A stretch of DNA of 64,000 nucleotides from Glycine soja (lineage: Eukaryota; Streptophyta; Magnoliopsida; Fabales; Fabaceae), in assembly GCF_004193775.1 (NCBI RefSeq), contig NC_041018.1, forward strand, positions 35,284,913-35,348,912, given 5' to 3'. Position numbers and translations under genes: made by a program. Below, piece by piece: positions 46,470 through 58,066 of this stretch; within the stretch, counting starts at the first letter, position 1, and each line of letters begins with the position of its first letter. The notes under the pieces were generated by a model. That model searched no databases. It was not told the DNA's origin and saw only the letters and a list, made by a program, of their open reading frames with translations.

Positions 46470-47475
46470 CTCTAAAGGTGTGGATATGGAGCCCATTGAA
46501 AGTGAGGATGCGTAGCCCTCTAAAGGCGAGGGCGTGCAGCCCTCTAAAGTTCAGGACGTGTCGCCCTTTGAAGGCGAGGGCGTGAAGCCCTCTGAAGGCG
46601 AGGACGTGTAGTCCTCTGAAGGTAAGAGCATTTGGTCCTCTAAAGGTGAGGACGTGCAGTCCTATGAAGGTGAGGGCGTGCAGTCCTCTGAAGGTGAGGA
46701 CGTATAGTCCTCTGAAGGCGAGGACGTGTAGTCCTCTAAAGGCAAGGACGTGTAGTCCTCTGAAGATGAGGATGTTTGGTCCTCTGAAGGTGAGGGTGTG
46801 TAGCCCTCTGAAGGTGAGGACGTGTAGTCCTCTAAAGGTGAGGGCTTGTAGCCCTACGAAGGCAAAGGCGAGGACATGTTGTCCTCTGAAGGCGAGGACG
46901 TGTAGTCCTCTGAAGGTGAGGACATGTAGTCCTCGGAAGGTGAGGACGTGTTATCCTCTGAAGGCGAGGACGTTTAGTCCTTTGAAGGTGAAAACATGTA
47001 GTCCTCGGAAGGTGAGGGCGTGTAACCTTACGAAGGCGAGGGCGTGTAGCCCTCTGATGGCGAGGGCATGCAGCCCTATGATGGCGAGGACGTGTAGTCC
47101 TCTGAAGGCGAGGACGTGTAGTCCTCTGAAGGTGAGGACATGCAGTCCTCGGATGGCGAGGACGTGTAGTCCTCTGAAGGCGAGGACATGTAGTCCTCTG
47201 AAGGTGAGGACATGTAGTCCTCGGATGGTGAGGACGTGTAGTCCTCTGAAGGCGAGGACGTGTAGTCCTCTGAAGGCGAGGACGTGTAGTCTTCTAAAGG
47301 CGAGGACGTGTAGTCCTCTGAAGGTGAGGACATGCAGTCCTCGGATGGCGAGGACGTGTAGTCCTCTGAAGGCGAGGACGTGTAGTCCTCTGAAGGTGAG
47401 GACATGTAGTCCTCGGATGGCGAGGACGTGTAGTCCTCTGAAGGCGAGGGCGAGCAGCCCTCTGAAGACGAGGGT
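46470..47475. repeat. 24-bp minisatellite of stem-loop units (about 42 copies)
   Basis: About 1 kb of tandem 24-bp units. The core is GAGGAC-GTGTA-GTCCTC, a 6-bp stem with a 5-base loop, followed by a 7-base spacer (TGAAGGC/T). A second unit type reads GAGGGC-GTGTA-GCCCTC (for example 47,038-47,054), so both stem strands changed together; GAGGAT with GTCCTC (46,768-46,784) keeps a wobble pair. Because 24 is a multiple of three, long frames are open on both strands; they encode only 8-residue repeats and are not genes. Confidence 0.95.
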
Positions 47476-47959
47476 TCTAGTACCCAAGGGTCCACCCTTA
47501 TGAGAAAGCAAGAGATTGACTCATTGAGAGGGCCAATCATCCCAAATTCAAAAGATTGGACATTAGATGTTGGAAATCTATGCAGTTAACATGATTTTTA
47601 GGGATGCAGATGCATGCAACCTTTGTCGTGAAATTTGGTAAATGCAGACTTCATATGAAACAATGCAATGCAATGGAAAGTTGTACAGTGACATTCTTTC
47701 CCTATTTTGTGATTTTGATTTTGATTTAATTTAATTTTTTTGGAAAACACAGATTGACTGTCCTTTTGAAAGAGGTGATAATTCATGCAACGTTATCCTA
47801 TCTTTTGCAAATCTCTCCGGGAACTCCCTCAGAGTGTATGTTCTGTTTGATTTAGTCACTTGACCATTTTGGAGTGACGACAATGAAGCTGTTTGACGTT
47901 TAATCAATCCATATAAATTACAGGGTTTGTCCCCTTTTTTTTGTTTAAAAACATCGATA

Positions 47960-48830
47960 GATGAGAACTTTTGATTTTCCCCTATGTTCACTTGAGGCTC
48001 ATGCACGATGCCCATCATCGCCCCAGTGTAAGGCTTTGAGGTACCAATTGTTATCTTTCGTCATGACCTTGTAGCTGGGAACCTATTATGTGAGAACTTC
48101 TAATCTGCCCCTAGGTTTACTTGAGGCTTATGCACGGTGCCCCTCATTGCCCTAGTGTAAGGCTTTGAGGTACCAATCATTGTCTTTCGTCATGACCTTG
48201 TAGCAGGGAACCTATTGGGTGAAAACTTCTAATCTTCCCCTAGGTTCACTTGAGGTTCATGCATGATACCCCTCATTGCCCCAGTGTAGGGCTCTAAGGT
48301 ACCAATCGTTGTCTTTCGTCATGACCTTGTAGTAGGGAACCTATTGGGTGAGAACTTCTAATCTGCCCCTAGGTTCACTTGAGGTTCATGCACGATGCCC
48401 CTCATTGCCCCAGTGTAGGGCTCTGAGGTACCAATCGTTGTCTTTCGTCATGACCTTGTAGCAGGGAACCTATTGGGTGAGAACTTCTAATCTGCCCTTA
48501 GGTTCACTTAAGGTTCATGCACGATGCCCCTCATTGCCCTAGTGTAGGGCTTTGAGGTACCAATCGTTGTCTTTCGTCATGACCTTGTAGCAGGGAACCT
48601 ATTGGGTGAGAACTTCTAATCTGCCCCTAGGTTGCCCCTCATTGCCCTAGTGTAGGGCTTTGAGGTACCAATCGTTGTCTTTCGTCATGACCTTGTAGCA
48701 GGGAACCTATTGGGTGAGAACTTCTAATCTGCCCCTAGGTTCACTTGAGGTTCATGCACGATGCCCCTCATTGCCCCTGTGTAGGGCTCTGAGGTATCCA
48801 TCTTTGTTTTCACAACCTAGTAGCAAGGAA
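47960..48830. repeat. 129-bp tandem array (about 6.7 copies)
   Basis: GAGGTACCAAT-like words occur at 48,038, 48,167, 48,296, 48,425, 48,554, 48,662 and 48,791. The period is exactly 129 bp except for one copy with a 21-bp deletion. Other constant words are CTTTCGTCATGACCTTGTAG and GCCCCTCATTGCCC. Confidence 0.95.
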
Positions 48831-49387
48831 GAATAAAAGAAGCGGTTGATTCTTGCAAAAAGAATTTTCCAAGGACAAGAAATAGTTGAAGGATTTTTTC
48901 AATCGACGGATTAAGTCAAATGACTCCTATTCTTGATAACTCACTTCTCTCTAAAAAGACAAAATTTTTGGAATGATAAAATGAGGTCACATGAATGTCT
49001 ATATTTTTACTTGAAAACACAGTCAATCAAATGTTTTTTTTTTCTTTTTGAACTTTTCTGCTTTACTCGTTGTTTATGACACCTCACCAACGTGCAGGAC
49101 GAGTAATCTCTGATTGAACGGTCTTGGAAGTCAACACTTAGGAGCGCAGGTCGCTTTGAGCAAACAAACCAATGGCTTACACACACATTCCGGTGGAAGT
49201 TGAATAAGCAAAGATGTGTTTGTGAAAGGATGAGAGAGACAAGGATGTCAAATTCATCCATTTTAGCATTGTAACTGTGGTTTACAATAATGGGATAAAC
49301 TTGGAAATCCTGATGAGTCATTAGAGACACCTAACAACAGCTTTCAAAATTGCCCCATGTGTGGTGTCGCTTGTCAATGTGAGGACT

Positions 49388-51116
49388 CATACGTGATTCT
49401 CCTCAAATTTCAGTCGGCCTGCATCAATTAGACTTTGCACCTTACGCTTCAGGGTCATACAATGCTCAATGGAATGCTCCAGGGCTCCTCCATGATAAGC
49501 ACACATTGCGTTCGAGTCGTACCCTCAGAAAAATGGAGGTTGAGGAAACCTAGCAAGGGTTATGGCTACCATTGCAGTATCAAGTAGATAATGAAGGAAG
49601 TTATCATAGGACACCAGAATTGGGGTGAATTCTACAAGCTTTTTGCTGCAAAATTCCTTCCTTGGTTGGTGTTTTGGTTTGTGCTAAAGGTGGTGTTTAA
49701 CATTGGTTGTGTGGAAGGTGGGTTTTGTGGTTGATTTAGGGATGACCTTTGTGGATAACTGGGTGGTAGGTAAGGAGAAGGGTTGTTATTGGCTAAGTAA
49801 TGACATTGTTGGGTTGGTGGAAAACTTGGCCGTATAGGAATGGCAGTCACAACATGAGTTTCTCCCTCATCCTCACCCTCTTCATTTGCCCCAGTTTTCT
49901 CATTCATCAAAGCAAGATGATTAAATTTGCCTCTTTTCAGACCCACTTCGATCCTTTCGCTGGCGAAGACCAAATCTGTAAAACTTGAAGGTGTGTAACC
50001 TATCATTTTTCATAGTAGAACACCGGTAACATGTCTACTATCATTGTGATATCTCTTTCTCTGTTATTGGGGGCGCTACTTGAGCTGCCAGATCCCTCCA
50101 CCTTTGGGCATATTCCTTGAAGGATTCATGCTCTTTTTTGCACATGTTCTATAGTTGCATCCTATCCGAAGCCATATCAGAATTGTACTGATACTGCTTA
50201 ACGAAGGCAACCATTAGGTCCCTCCAAGAATGGACTCGGGAAGGTTCCAAGTTAGCGTACCAGGTAACAGCTACCCCAGTAAGACTTTCTTGGAAGAAAT
50301 GTATCAGTAGTTCCTCATCTTTTGCGTATGCCCCCATCTTCTAACAATACATCTTTAAATGGTTCTTGGGGCAAGTAGTCCCCTTGTACTTGTCAAAGTC
50401 CGACACCTTGAACTTGGGAATGACCATGTTTGGGTACTAGGAACAACTTTTATAGGTTAGCAAAGGCATAATCTTCGCCTCCTTTAATGTCCTTGAGCCT
50501 TTCCTCTATATGATCCAACTTTCCCTTTTCAGCCATAACAGGAGGGGCTCTTCCCACTGCAAAATGCAAGGGTTGTGGTTGTGGGCGAAACTGAGGGCCC
50601 TCCAAAGTGTTTGGCATGGGTATACCACCAACTGCTTGCCCTTCAGTGGCATATCCAAGGCAAGGCTCAAAGTCCGCTAGATTGTGGTGAGGCATTTCAT
50701 GTGTCTCCCCCACGGTTTAAGAGACATGTGCATGATGAGGTTGTTGGCTCTCAATGATTATGGGAGCGGAGTTATTGACATCCTCATTGGGAATGTATGC
50801 CACATTGGGTGGTGTAGTTGGGAGGCAAGCCATATGGTGGGAAGGCATGCTTGTTTTGAATTTGCGCATAATGGGGGCCGCCCGTACTTCCCAAATCTTT
50901 GCCTACAATATTTGAGGTTGGATGATTCATTTGGTTAAGGCCAGATGGGGACATCGGGTTCACCTTAGCAACAACGTTGGTAGCGGCAACTGTAACCGCA
51001 TTGGCTTCCATTATCTTCTTCATGCTCATCATGGCCTCCATCATTGTGGTCATTTGCTCTTTCATTGCCATCATGTCGGCCTTCATCTGCTCTTGCACCT
51101 CCTCTACTTTACCCAT
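49388..51116 (-). pseudogene. gag: Gag of the Ogre/Tat-like element, broken
   Basis: N-terminus MGKVEEVQEQMKADMMAMKE is Met/Glu-rich and probably coiled-coil. The middle part contains the retrotransposon gag core: WYANLEPSRVHSWRDLMVAF, KQYQYNSDMASDR, KEHESFKEYAQRWRDLAAQV. It is followed by VDMLPVFYYEKMIGYTPSSF and a Pro-rich stretch. Near 49,430-49,510 is a zinc-knuckle-like CAYHGGALEHSIEHC with KRKVQSLIDAG. Gag packages the element RNA in cytoplasmic particles. The frame is cut by amber stops (near 50,343, 50,153 and 49,633) and by a frameshift between about 50,714 and 50,784. No protease or reverse transcriptase follows. Confidence 0.85.
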
Positions 51117-51988
51117 TACTCTAGCTCTAACACGGGTTCGGTAAGGGCACCGTAAAACTTGTTCTTTTCTTTTTTATAACAATGATTAAGTTTGTTTTTT
51201 TTTTCAAGGAAAGAATGTAATGAACAATGCAACCAATGAAAAGCATAGATGTATGTGAATGATGCACAGTTGAAATATTGCAAATTTTTACGCAGGACAT
51301 GAGGTTGAATCAATTTAGATTTTCAACATGGTCCACGACATCTTTGTCAAGGTGAAATTGGAAGTAACAAGGACATCAACAGTCCTAAATGTGTTTGGCA
51401 GTAGACGAAGCAGCGATGTAACCCGATCCATCTTTTGCCCTAATTTTTGCAAGATGGTTACTTCCATACTTCAACTTGACTTGATGAACCTTTTCGTAAA
51501 AGCATGAGCTTGGTTCAACCCCGCAATCCAAGGAATGGCAATTCTGATCGCCAATACTTCGACAACATTTCATAGAGATGAAAGACTCGGGAATACTATG
51601 CTATGCATGGAAAATGTAATGCTGAGATTGAGATGCCCAAAGAAACATCATTTCCTAGTTAGCAACGCATTAGGTACCATGCTCAATCATTTTGTTTTTA
51701 AGTGAAACGGGTTTATGATCCCAACATGATTGGCTCATGGTACCGAATATATGCAACTATGAATGCATCATGAATTTTCATGCTTCCCTTTTTGTTTTTG
51801 TTTTGCAGAGGAAAATGCAAGGATCATGCATGAAAACATGAAAACAAAAGGTATGCAGTTTGTAGAACAAAAAGTATGTTGAACGCATATGCATGATGAT
51901 GCAATGACTCATGCAAAATGTGATGCTGAAATATGATAACGGACAAATGCAGGAATGATATGTTCATTATGATGCCATGAAGAGATGC
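51117..51988. other. Spacer between ORF1 and gag of the Ogre-like element
   Basis: On the minus strand this lies between ORF1 and gag. It is rich in ATGCA, GCATGAT and similar words and has no conserved protein. In Ogre elements this interval may be spliced or carry gag start signals; nothing here proves that. Confidence 0.4.
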
Positions 51989-53997
51989 TTATGCGATGCA
52001 TGATATGAATGCATGCAAGAGATAAAATGCGGGAATGATTTGATTCGCACTGATCTTTGGAGTAAAAACACGAGATAAACTCATTTTATTCAGAAAGTTA
52101 TAACTAGTCAAGATCTGAGTGACAATAAAAACTTCCTGGTGGTTTCTAATTATATGGGTCATTAAGTCTATCATATGCTGACAATAGCCGAGAAGCTCGT
52201 GGATCTCCTCGGGGGCGGAGTAGGTGTCCGCCATTGCTTTGGCTTTGGCTAGCAATCAGGGAAGCTCTTGACTCCCGTTCAAGGTAAGAGCAAATCGGTC
52301 CATCCACATTGTTGCCTCTTGATGTAACGAGTCGATCACCCTTCCTCTAGCCTCCTTTTCTGCGTACACTTGGGCATACTCGTCCGCCACTTTATGCTCG
52401 TGGGCCGTGGCTAGATTTAGTTCTTCTTGGTACTTGCTAACGATGGCTAGCATGTTGGTCTCTGTCTCGCATAAACGCTGAGACAAGTTTCTTTTGGACT
52501 TTGAGCAAACTGCTAACTCCTCTTTCAAGACCATGCTATGTGCTCGTGATTGGTCTCTTTCTTCCCTTTGAAGCTTGAGCTCATTGTTGCTGCCCCACAA
52601 AGCTCCACGGAATTTGTCTCGGCCATGCTCTTCCTTGCGAGCACTCTTGGTTTCTTGTTCAAGGGCTCTTGCGGTAGCTGCATTTTCTTCTCGTAACCCG
52701 GCACACTCTTTCTGGACGTCTGTAGCGACCAACTTGAATTTTTCTTTGGCAAGTCTTGCTTTTCCGAGTTCTATTTTTAGAGCTCGGACTTCTTCATCCT
52801 CTTCCGGAGCTTCAAAGTTCTCTTCGTCGATAATCTTTAACTTGGAGAGCCAATCTAACCCTCGTGTATGAACTTTCATCGATTCATGATAACCACCGAT
52901 GATGCCATTACGAATGCCCCTAAGGTCTTTATCTTTCCTTAACGGGCTTTCCTACGCCTTATGGACTCTTTGTATAATCTTGAAACTTTGCGCACCGAAA
53001 TCTCTCACAAGGAAAGGAGAGAGGCTTTCTTCCGTTGGTGCTCCCCTCATAGGGTACCCTAACTGTCTTATAGCAAGTGCGGGATTGTAGTTAATACAAT
53101 CCCTCGTCCCTATCAACGGAATGTTTGGGTACTCCCCACATGAGAAAAGGACTCCTTCCTTTCCTTCCATTGAGGAAACCAGTTGATTGTTCTGCCTCCT
53201 ATCCCAGCCAAGAGTTAGTCCCAATCTACTCTTCTCTTTTCGACACACGAGCGATGGCTTCGGAGCGGACATGGATGCCTTATGTCTTGTTGGAATAGGT
53301 GCGAAACCAACCATACACAAAGAGCGGGTAAACAACAGATGATCCGTGCGCTACTCTTCTCGCACCTTTGGTCAAATGTGTCAAATAAGTCCGCCAAGAT
53401 AGCTTCCACCGGGCTCTCTTTGCTATGGTGATATGCAAGGAAAGCATCAATTGCGGCTAGGTCCACCAAACCATCCATGTTTGGAAAGAGGACAACCCCA
53501 AAGATTAGCAATGCTAATACGTCCATAAACGGGACCCATTCCTCTTGATTCGCCATATCCCTTGCCTTGCCTTCGAAGTACTTCCATGGTAGGTCCACTA
53601 CGCCGTTTCGAGTTTGCTTTACACGATCCAATTCTCTCGTTGAATCCCTGACCACAACTGCAATCTTGCTCAAGGAAGGAAGAAACCCGGAGAAAAGATA
53701 CGGTTTCCTTCCCCCAAGAGGACATCCTAGAATCTCCTCAAATTCTTCGATAGTCGGTACTAATTGGAAGTCTCCAAACGTGAAGCATCTCAAAGGCTGG
53801 TCATAGTATTGGGTGAGTGATACAACGGCTTCTGTGGATATCTCTGCTATGGTCAAATCTAAAATCTTTCCATACGCCTTGTGGAAGGCTTGCATTTGGA
53901 GAGGTCCTATCAACCGCCCCAACTCCTTAATGCTGGTGATATCTAGGCCCTTAATCTTGACTTGATAAAACCTTTTTCCAGTTTGATTTGTTCCCAA
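51989..53997 (-). pseudogene. ORF1 of the Ogre-like element (extra ORF upstream of gag), broken
   Basis: Starts MGTNQTGKRFYQVKIKGLDI. A globular N-terminal domain (QMQAFHKAYGKILDL, YYDQPLRCFTFGDFQLVPT, EEFEEILGCPLGGRKPYLF, ALLIFGVVLFPNMDGLVDLA) is followed by PALAIRQLGYPMRGAP. A long charged coiled-coil half comes next (about 52,260-52,880, rich in EEDEEVRALKIELGKA-type heptads), ending near MADTYSAPEEIHELLGYCQH. The globular part corresponds to the uncharacterised domain (DUF7745-like, from memory) that precedes gag in legume Ogre/Tat elements. Defects: a frameshift near 53,250-53,330, a TAG near 52,952 and a TGA at 52,256 (CGA to TGA, deamination-like). Role of ORF1 proteins is not established. 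Confidence 0.75.
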
Positions 53998-54870
53998 GTT
54001 TTACTAAAGTGAAACAAAAAACCCAGTACGAATCAAAACTCCGACATCTATCATGGGTGGAATGGATGAATGCATGAAGAAATGCATATGACACAGATGC
54101 AATTTATGAATACGGGAGCCCGGGAAATTGTCTCCTTCTTAGATACAACATCATGGGGTAGCACGGTGCCCGACGTATGTATTTAAGAAGGTGACACGGA
54201 CCCTCCGTTGGTTTGCCAAAAGAGAGGGGATCAAGACGAAACCCGTGCATAATGCATATGTGAAAGGCACAACACGGGGATGTACATAGTACGACAATAT
54301 TCACAAACAAATATAAGCAAAGGGGTACATGACACTTAGGACTACATGCATGGCAGTGTGAAAAGTGGCACGCAGCGTGTTTGTTCCGTGCCCCTATTTT
54401 AGGGACCTACATGGGAGGGAGCTAAAAGGTTTTTTTAGTGATAATTCCCAAGGTGGTCATATCTCTCTTGATGGTCTCTAGAGGTATCATCCCCTTCGAA
54501 GAACATATTGTAGCAGTAGGGACTACTAGCAACAATATGTTATCAAAGAGAAAAACTCTAGATGAGGGTTCACTGTAATCAAGCAAGTCGGAGACCTAGC
54601 ATGATCATAGATTCACCTCCACTCCTTATGTTCCCACGAACCTGGGTATAGGGCCCTTTTTCAACTCACCGTGTGTGCAAATAGTGTTGGTGTTTGTGTG
54701 CATCAAATGAATAAATATTTATCTTATGCATACATTAAAAAAATACACTAAAAGGCATCCAAGAGTTATATACAAGAACACAAGAAAAATAATGGGAAAC
54801 CAACAAAGGAGAAAGTCATGATAAAACACTGCACAAGATTAAATGGCCTAACTCTCTAAAAACAGTTCCC
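53998..54870 (-). other. 5' leader of the Ogre-like element
   Basis: Between the PBS and ORF1 on the minus strand. Its words (GGGCCCTATACCCAGG, CTCTAGATGAGG region, TTTAGGGACC) recur, inverted, at about 59,290-59,770 in the second element, so the leader is conserved between the two families. Confidence 0.65.
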
Positions 54871-54884
54871 AGTGGAGTCGCCAA
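54871..54884 (-). other. Primer-binding site of the Ogre-like element
   Basis: TTGGCGACTCCACT on the minus strand, two bases after the LTR end. TGGCGACTCC is complementary to the 3' end of a plant tRNA-Arg, the usual Ogre primer. Confidence 0.75.
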
Positions 54885-54885
54885 C

Positions 54886-56636
54886 TGTCGCAACCTACAC
54901 TTCGGTGGGAGGGCGACGCGAGACTCACGGGTGCGTCTTCCAAGAAAGGAAAATGCGCGGAGTCGCCATCAACGTTTATTCGAGAAAAACGTCGAAAAAA
55001 CCGGAAAAGGCGTGGTCTACGAACTTTAAGTGAAAGGTTCGAGAGTTGTAATCACGTACGGGGAAGGTATTAGCACCCCACACGTCCGTCACAAAGGACG
55101 ACAACCTTTAATCAAGTGTGCAAATATGACTTCAATTCATGTTATCTTCCCTTTGTTTTACGTTCTTACGTCTTTTTATGCCTTTTTATATTTTTTATCT
55201 TTTTGTGGTCGACAAGGGTGTTTTTCTTGCTCCTATATATTCCTCAATTGTGATAAGGAAATCAGACCTACGTAGTTCTTTGAGAACTAAGCGTTGGTTA
55301 AGTTGTTTTTATCCTTTTTGCAAAATATATTTTGATTGAATGAAAGGTCATTTAAGGCGTTGAACCATTAAACAATCTTTCGGTTCTTTTTGAAAGGAGA
55401 GAAAACATTAAGGCATTGGACCATTAATGATCTCTTATTATTTTTGAAAGAGGTAATAAAACTACATGTTGATTTTAGGCTTTAGAAATCCACGTTTAAC
55501 CAAATAAAAGCGGAAAAGACCATTTCAAGGCGTTGGACCTTAAAAATGGCTTTTTAGGCGAGATGACAAAAAGTTTGATTTATGGATTGATTTTAGCCTT
55601 AGTTTCATTTTGGTTATTAGTCAATTCGATTAAGAAAGAAAAATCTCAAAGAAAAACGTCCGATTGATTTTTTTTATTATTTTACTAAAAGATATTTTTT
55701 GTTTATTATATTATTATTTTGCCTCTTTTTTGGTTTTAAACGTGGTTACGGCATGACCAAACAGTCGAATTTCATTTTAACAGAAATTAAAGGATGTTAC
55801 AATTCAAATGATCGGTGAAAATTTATTTTATTTTTTGATTAGGCAAGAAAATGACTTAAATAAATGACTAAAGCACGTCAAAAGGGGGTACGGAAAGTAA
55901 ATGAAATGAAAATAAAAGCATGTGAAACAAGTGGGGACCACTAAAGGTACATAGAATGAATTGAAAAATTCGATTTCGGGAACTTACCGATTGAAGACCG
56001 AAGAACGACGGAGAACGAACGAAGAACGGTGGAAAATCTTCGCAAAATCACCCACGGAAACACCTTAGAAGCGTTACGGAAGCGCCTCGGCTTGGATTTT
56101 CTTCACGGAAAAAAATTTTCTCACTAATTTTAAGTGATTCTCAGATACCAAGAGGGTTGAACATTTTTGTTCTGCCCTCCTCCCCCTATTTATAGGGGAA
56201 AAGAGGGAGGAGCTTGCCACCCAGATCGCCTAGGCAAGCTAGGTTGCTTCCTCCAGAAGGCACCGCCTTCTGGTGGAACTTCCTGGAAGTCCCAAGTGGG
56301 CATGATTACTATTTGCACACCCCTGTTTACTAAATACACCCCCTTACCTTTTTTGCTGATTCTTTTTCCATAAGGTTACCGAACTTTACGAATTACGTAA
56401 CGATACTTGTTTTCTTTCTGTAATGTCACGAAACCTTACGGATTACGTAATCATCCCTTCTTTGACTTCCTGGATGTTACGAAACTTCACGGATTGTGCA
56501 ACAATGCTTCCTTTTGACTTCCGGCATGTCACAGATCTTCACGGATTGTGCAACAATGCTTCCTTTTGACTTCCGGCATGTCACGGAACTTCACAAATTG
56601 CCAAACGATAGATGCCAACGAAATTAGGACATGACA
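54886..56636 (-). repeat. 5' LTR of the Ogre-like element
   Basis: On the minus strand it begins TGTCATGTCCTAATTTCG (56,636) and ends GGTTGCGACA (54,886), with TGTC/GACA inverted ends; 1,751 bp. It contains a TATA box within CCCCTATAAATAGGGG (about 56,184-56,198), 52-bp tandem repeats upstream of it, and an 8-bp perfect hairpin CCAGAAGG-CACCG-CCTTCTGG near 56,250. The five bases outside the end are CATGG; the partner duplication is not available. Confidence 0.85.
56375..56612. repeat. About 52-bp tandem repeats within the Ogre-like LTR
   Basis: CTTCACGGATTGTGCAAC occurs at 56,485 and 56,537 (period 52). Diverged copies built on CTTTACGAATTACGTAAC and CCTTACGGATTACGTAAT lie upstream, and one more downstream (CTTCACAAATTGCC). 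They lie 5' of the TATA box in transcription sense, where enhancer-like repeats of LTRs are found. Confidence 0.8.
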
Positions 56637-58066
56637 CATGGGGTGTAATATATATATATATAAACTTATCAAATAAAACATGTTTGTCTCAAATTTCAAA
56701 ACTACAGTGACAATATTCTACTTATTTCAGTAGAAATCTAATAAAAAAAATTTGACAATCTAACAATTAATATTTACTGATAAAAAAAATATTATAATTC
56801 AGTCGGACTAATCGTAATTGAATTCAAGTTTCACTTTAGATAGTGCTAAAATATGAGTGGAGAATTCATGGTGAACTAAGATCCACACATGACACTTACA
56901 ACATACTCCAATAATAATAATAAAATAGAATATATATGAATAAAAAATTACTAAAATAATTCATGTCGGCCAATCTATAAGAATTACTTGATTAATAGAA
57001 TACTAATTATTCTTTTTAAAAAATAGAATACTAATTATACTAAATCTTGTAGAAGGCTATGACTACTATAACGTATGTGCTATAACTGTGTCGACATGCA
57101 TGTTAATATTTGCCGAAAGTCGAAAGATTAGTGAACTAAGTTGACAATTAAGTATACTTTTCGGTTCAAAGATTAGCCAATACATATAAATTAACTCCTA
57201 TAGTGATAAGCTTATAAGGTTAAGGTCTTCGTTTATGTCAACACTAACATGCATTGTACATATTGTTGCAGTGGCGGAGATAGTTTGTGGCCAGGGATAG
57301 CCATGGTCCCCTCCAATTTTTTTCGTTAAATAAGTATATGTAATTCTTTTTATAAATAAGAATAAATACATGTATTTTTTTCTTTTATAAATAACATTCT
57401 CAATTATTTTAAGTACTTTATATATTTGATTGTTTTGGCATATCAAAATACCATGGGATGTTCGGAAGTCATAAAACACATTTCGCATTTAAAATAATTG
57501 ATGGAATCATATACATCTTTAAACGACAAAAGCAAAACAACAATTTACTATTACCTACAAAATTGTACCCAAATTCTATGGAAGCGAGAAAAATAAAGTA
57601 CGAAACAATTAATTATAGCAAATTTATTATTTTACAAAATTTTATTAATGTAGGCCTATATGGTAACTATAAAGTAACGTGATACAACAAAAAGAAAGAC
57701 TAAAATAATTGATGTCAATAATTATTTTAATAAAATTCTATTATATAGCTAGTCTATCTTTTCAGGTTGGTCTGAATGTAATAAGGATGATAATTAAGAA
57801 TACTGGATTTAATTTACAGTTAATTGCAGAAGGTTCGCTTCTCTAACTCAAAAGTTTAGAAAGTTGCAAGGAATGATATTATATTCTCTAGTCTACCAAA
57901 TGTTGTGAAACAAAAATAATATTAAAATTGTTGGGTAATCAATAGTCCCTTAAATAAAATTATTCATATCTATAAAGGATCGTGAGAACACATTAAATAT
58001 TATATCGTAGGAAAAATAATAACAAACACAAGAATTTAATGTGGTTCAGCTAACACCTTTTACCTA
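56637..58066. other. AT-rich spacer between two divergent Ogre-like elements
   Basis: No gene is seen. About 57,268-57,320 contains CAGTGGCGGAGATAG-TTGTGG and GGGATAGCCATGGTCCCCTC, words that look like the end of a repeated element, but no partner end is visible. A (TA)n run lies at 56,650-56,662. Confidence 0.5.

Larger units (their letters stand above)
43760..56636 (-). mobile_element. Ogre/Tat-like Ty3/gypsy retrotransposon, pol-less and degenerate
   Basis: Read on the minus strand: 5' LTR (56,636-54,886); a PBS matching a tRNA-Arg-type 3' end (TTGGCGACTCCACT); a leader; an extra ORF ahead of gag (ORF1); gag; then a long region of tandem arrays; and at 43,760-43,850 a stretch similar to the middle of the LTR (GCTCCTA-ATA--CCTCAA, ACTCAGGCCTATGTA). 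ORF1 before gag, the Arg PBS and tandem arrays near the 3' end are hallmarks of the Ogre/Tat group. No protease, reverse transcriptase or integrase is recognisable between gag and the arrays. The lower boundary is uncertain because the 3' LTR is not intact. It may contain more than one nested element. Confidence 0.65.

Noticed and set aside
46646..47503. 285-residue plus-strand ORF of Cys/Ser/Pro/Lys repeats, with long minus-strand ORFs over the same DNA
   Set aside because: A 24-bp tandem repeat without stops keeps several frames open on both strands; there is no start context, no family and no non-repetitive part.
45091..48830. CRISPR-like spaced repeats
   Set aside because: The repeats are contiguous tandem units without unique spacers, in a plant retrotransposon; not a CRISPR array.
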